From Rickettsiaceae bacterium (GTDB lineage: Bacteria; Pseudomonadota; Alphaproteobacteria; Rickettsiales; Rickettsiaceae), in the NCBI GenBank assembly GCA_021741285.1, contig JAIOYD010000079.1, forward strand, positions 1 through 7,018: DNA of 7,018 bases. Direction: 5' to 3'. The notes below the pieces were generated by a model that was not told where the DNA came from, searched no databases, and was given only the letters and a program-made list of their open reading frames with translations. The first letter of the stretch is position 1; each line of letters begins with the position of its first letter. Positions 6,631 to 7,018 of this stretch are shown here, piece by piece. Position numbers and translations under genes: made by a program.

Positions 6631-6769
6631 GACCTCTTAGGAAACTAATTTATAACAAGAAATTTAAAAGAGAACGGGGACAGAAAACCGCAGCGTCCTA
6701 AAGTACGTGAGGATTTGAGTACCGCTTTGACATATAAATTGCTATTAAAAATTAGTTTTCGAAGAGATC
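6631..6769. mobile_element. MITE-like element with imperfect terminal inverted repeats
   Basis: The left end (6631-6651) starts GACCTCTTAGGAAAC and the right end, read on the opposite strand (6769-6749), starts GATCTCTTCGAAAAC. The 21-base ends agree at 18 positions, and weaker similarity runs about 15 bases further inward. TA is present on both sides (6629-6630 and 6770-6771), as expected for target duplication at TA. The 139-bp interior has no ORF of note. It contains a GC-richer core (about 6673-6725) with a possible TCCT/AGGA hairpin. The first eight bases match the inverted repeat of the IS at 1-132, so a transposase of that type may mobilise it. It could also be a deleted IS or a Rickettsia-type palindromic element. 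Confidence 0.7.
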
Positions 6770-6858
6770 TATTGTATAGCCTATATTACAACACTAGTTT
6801 CTAGCTTCTAACCTCCTAATTAAGACCAAGTTACGCTCCCCTCGCACTCTGTTGGTTT

Positions 6859-6878
6859 CGCGACGTAGAAACGTTGCG
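6859..6878 (+). repeat. GC-rich hairpin downstream of the IS630 transposase
   Basis: CGCGACGT and ACGTTGCG flank a four-base AGAA loop. All eight pairs form on the plus strand if one G-U is allowed; the minus strand has one A-C mismatch. It lies 13 bp beyond the transposase stop and is much GC-richer than its surroundings. No T-tract follows on either strand. It may belong to the end of the IS630 element. The rest of 6772-6890 shows no gene and no identifiable terminal repeat. Confidence 0.45.
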
Positions 6879-6890
6879 CGATATAGTAAA

Positions 6891-7018
6891 TCAACTTGAG
6901 ATAGCGTAATTAAAGAAAGAAACTAGGGAGTCATATAAAGTATTAAAATGCGTAATTTGTTGCTTTATCCAACGTTTCATATTAGCCCAGAATTTTTCTA
7001 TCGGATTCAAATCTGGTG
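6891..7018 (-). CDS. IS630-family transposase, C-terminal 41 residues (partial at window edge)
   Basis: The minus strand from the window edge to the TGA at 6893-6891 encodes PDLNPIEKFWANMKRWIK followed by a helical tail ending NYAISS. 'PDLNPIExxW' is the hallmark around the third catalytic residue (the Glu) of the DDE domain in IS630/Tc1-type transposases; these cut and paste DNA at TA dinucleotides. Only the end of the gene is visible, so intactness is unknown. The element must extend beyond the right edge, and its near end should fall somewhere in 6772-6890. Its neighbours on that side are the MITE-like element and tRNA-Val, so at least two mobile elements are clustered at this tRNA. Confidence 0.88.
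   Translation of the reverse strand, partial: PDLNPIEKFWANMKRWIKQQITHFNTLYDSLVSFFNYAISS

Noticed and set aside
1..7018. CRISPR array, toxin-antitoxin pair or defence genes
   Set aside because: No regularly spaced direct repeats and no matching protein motifs were seen on either strand.

Overview
The window is visibly AT-rich. Its protein sequences (Cmk, ribosomal protein S1, FolD, CysQ, an MFS transporter fragment) look most like those of Rickettsiales, the obligate intracellular Alphaproteobacteria. I base that on remembered family resemblance, not on a search. The adjacent pair cmk-rpsA is a familiar proteobacterial arrangement, and insertion-sequence debris at both ends fits the IS-rich genomes found in part of that order. 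I cannot name a genus.

Layout from left to right: (1) Positions 1-132 hold the 5' end of an IS5-type insertion sequence (terminal inverted repeat plus the first 24 codons of its transposase). It has inserted into an MFS transporter gene, leaving only that gene's N-terminal part (133-411). (2) Positions 412-631 are non-coding and hold two palindromes. (3) Five intact genes occupy 632-6405, all on the minus strand, in transcription order cmk, rpsA, murA, folD, cysQ. They cover pyrimidine nucleotide supply, translation, peptidoglycan precursor synthesis, one-carbon metabolism and PAP/sulfur or inositol-phosphate turnover. Gaps of about 80 to 190 bp separate them, so they may be several transcription units rather than one tight operon. 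The rpsA-murA gap carries two strong RNA-hairpin candidates. (4) Positions 6406-6550 are a divergent promoter region; a tRNA-Val(GAC) with encoded CCA follows on the plus strand (6551-6627). (5) A 139-bp MITE-like element (6631-6769) begins 3 nt after the tRNA CCA, with imperfect inverted repeats and TA on both sides. (6) From 6891 to the window edge is the C-terminal end of an IS630-family transposase on the minus strand.

The central genes are ordinary housekeeping genes with their main catalytic motifs. The exception is Cmk, where the Thr expected after the P-loop GKG is His. I see no defence system, CRISPR array, toxin-antitoxin pair, secretion locus or other evident new system. The points worth a second look are the mobile-element footprints (a transporter broken by an IS, and a MITE at the 3' edge of a tRNA whose tips match that IS), the structured rpsA-murA spacer, and a four-codon upstream ORF that overlaps the cmk start codon.
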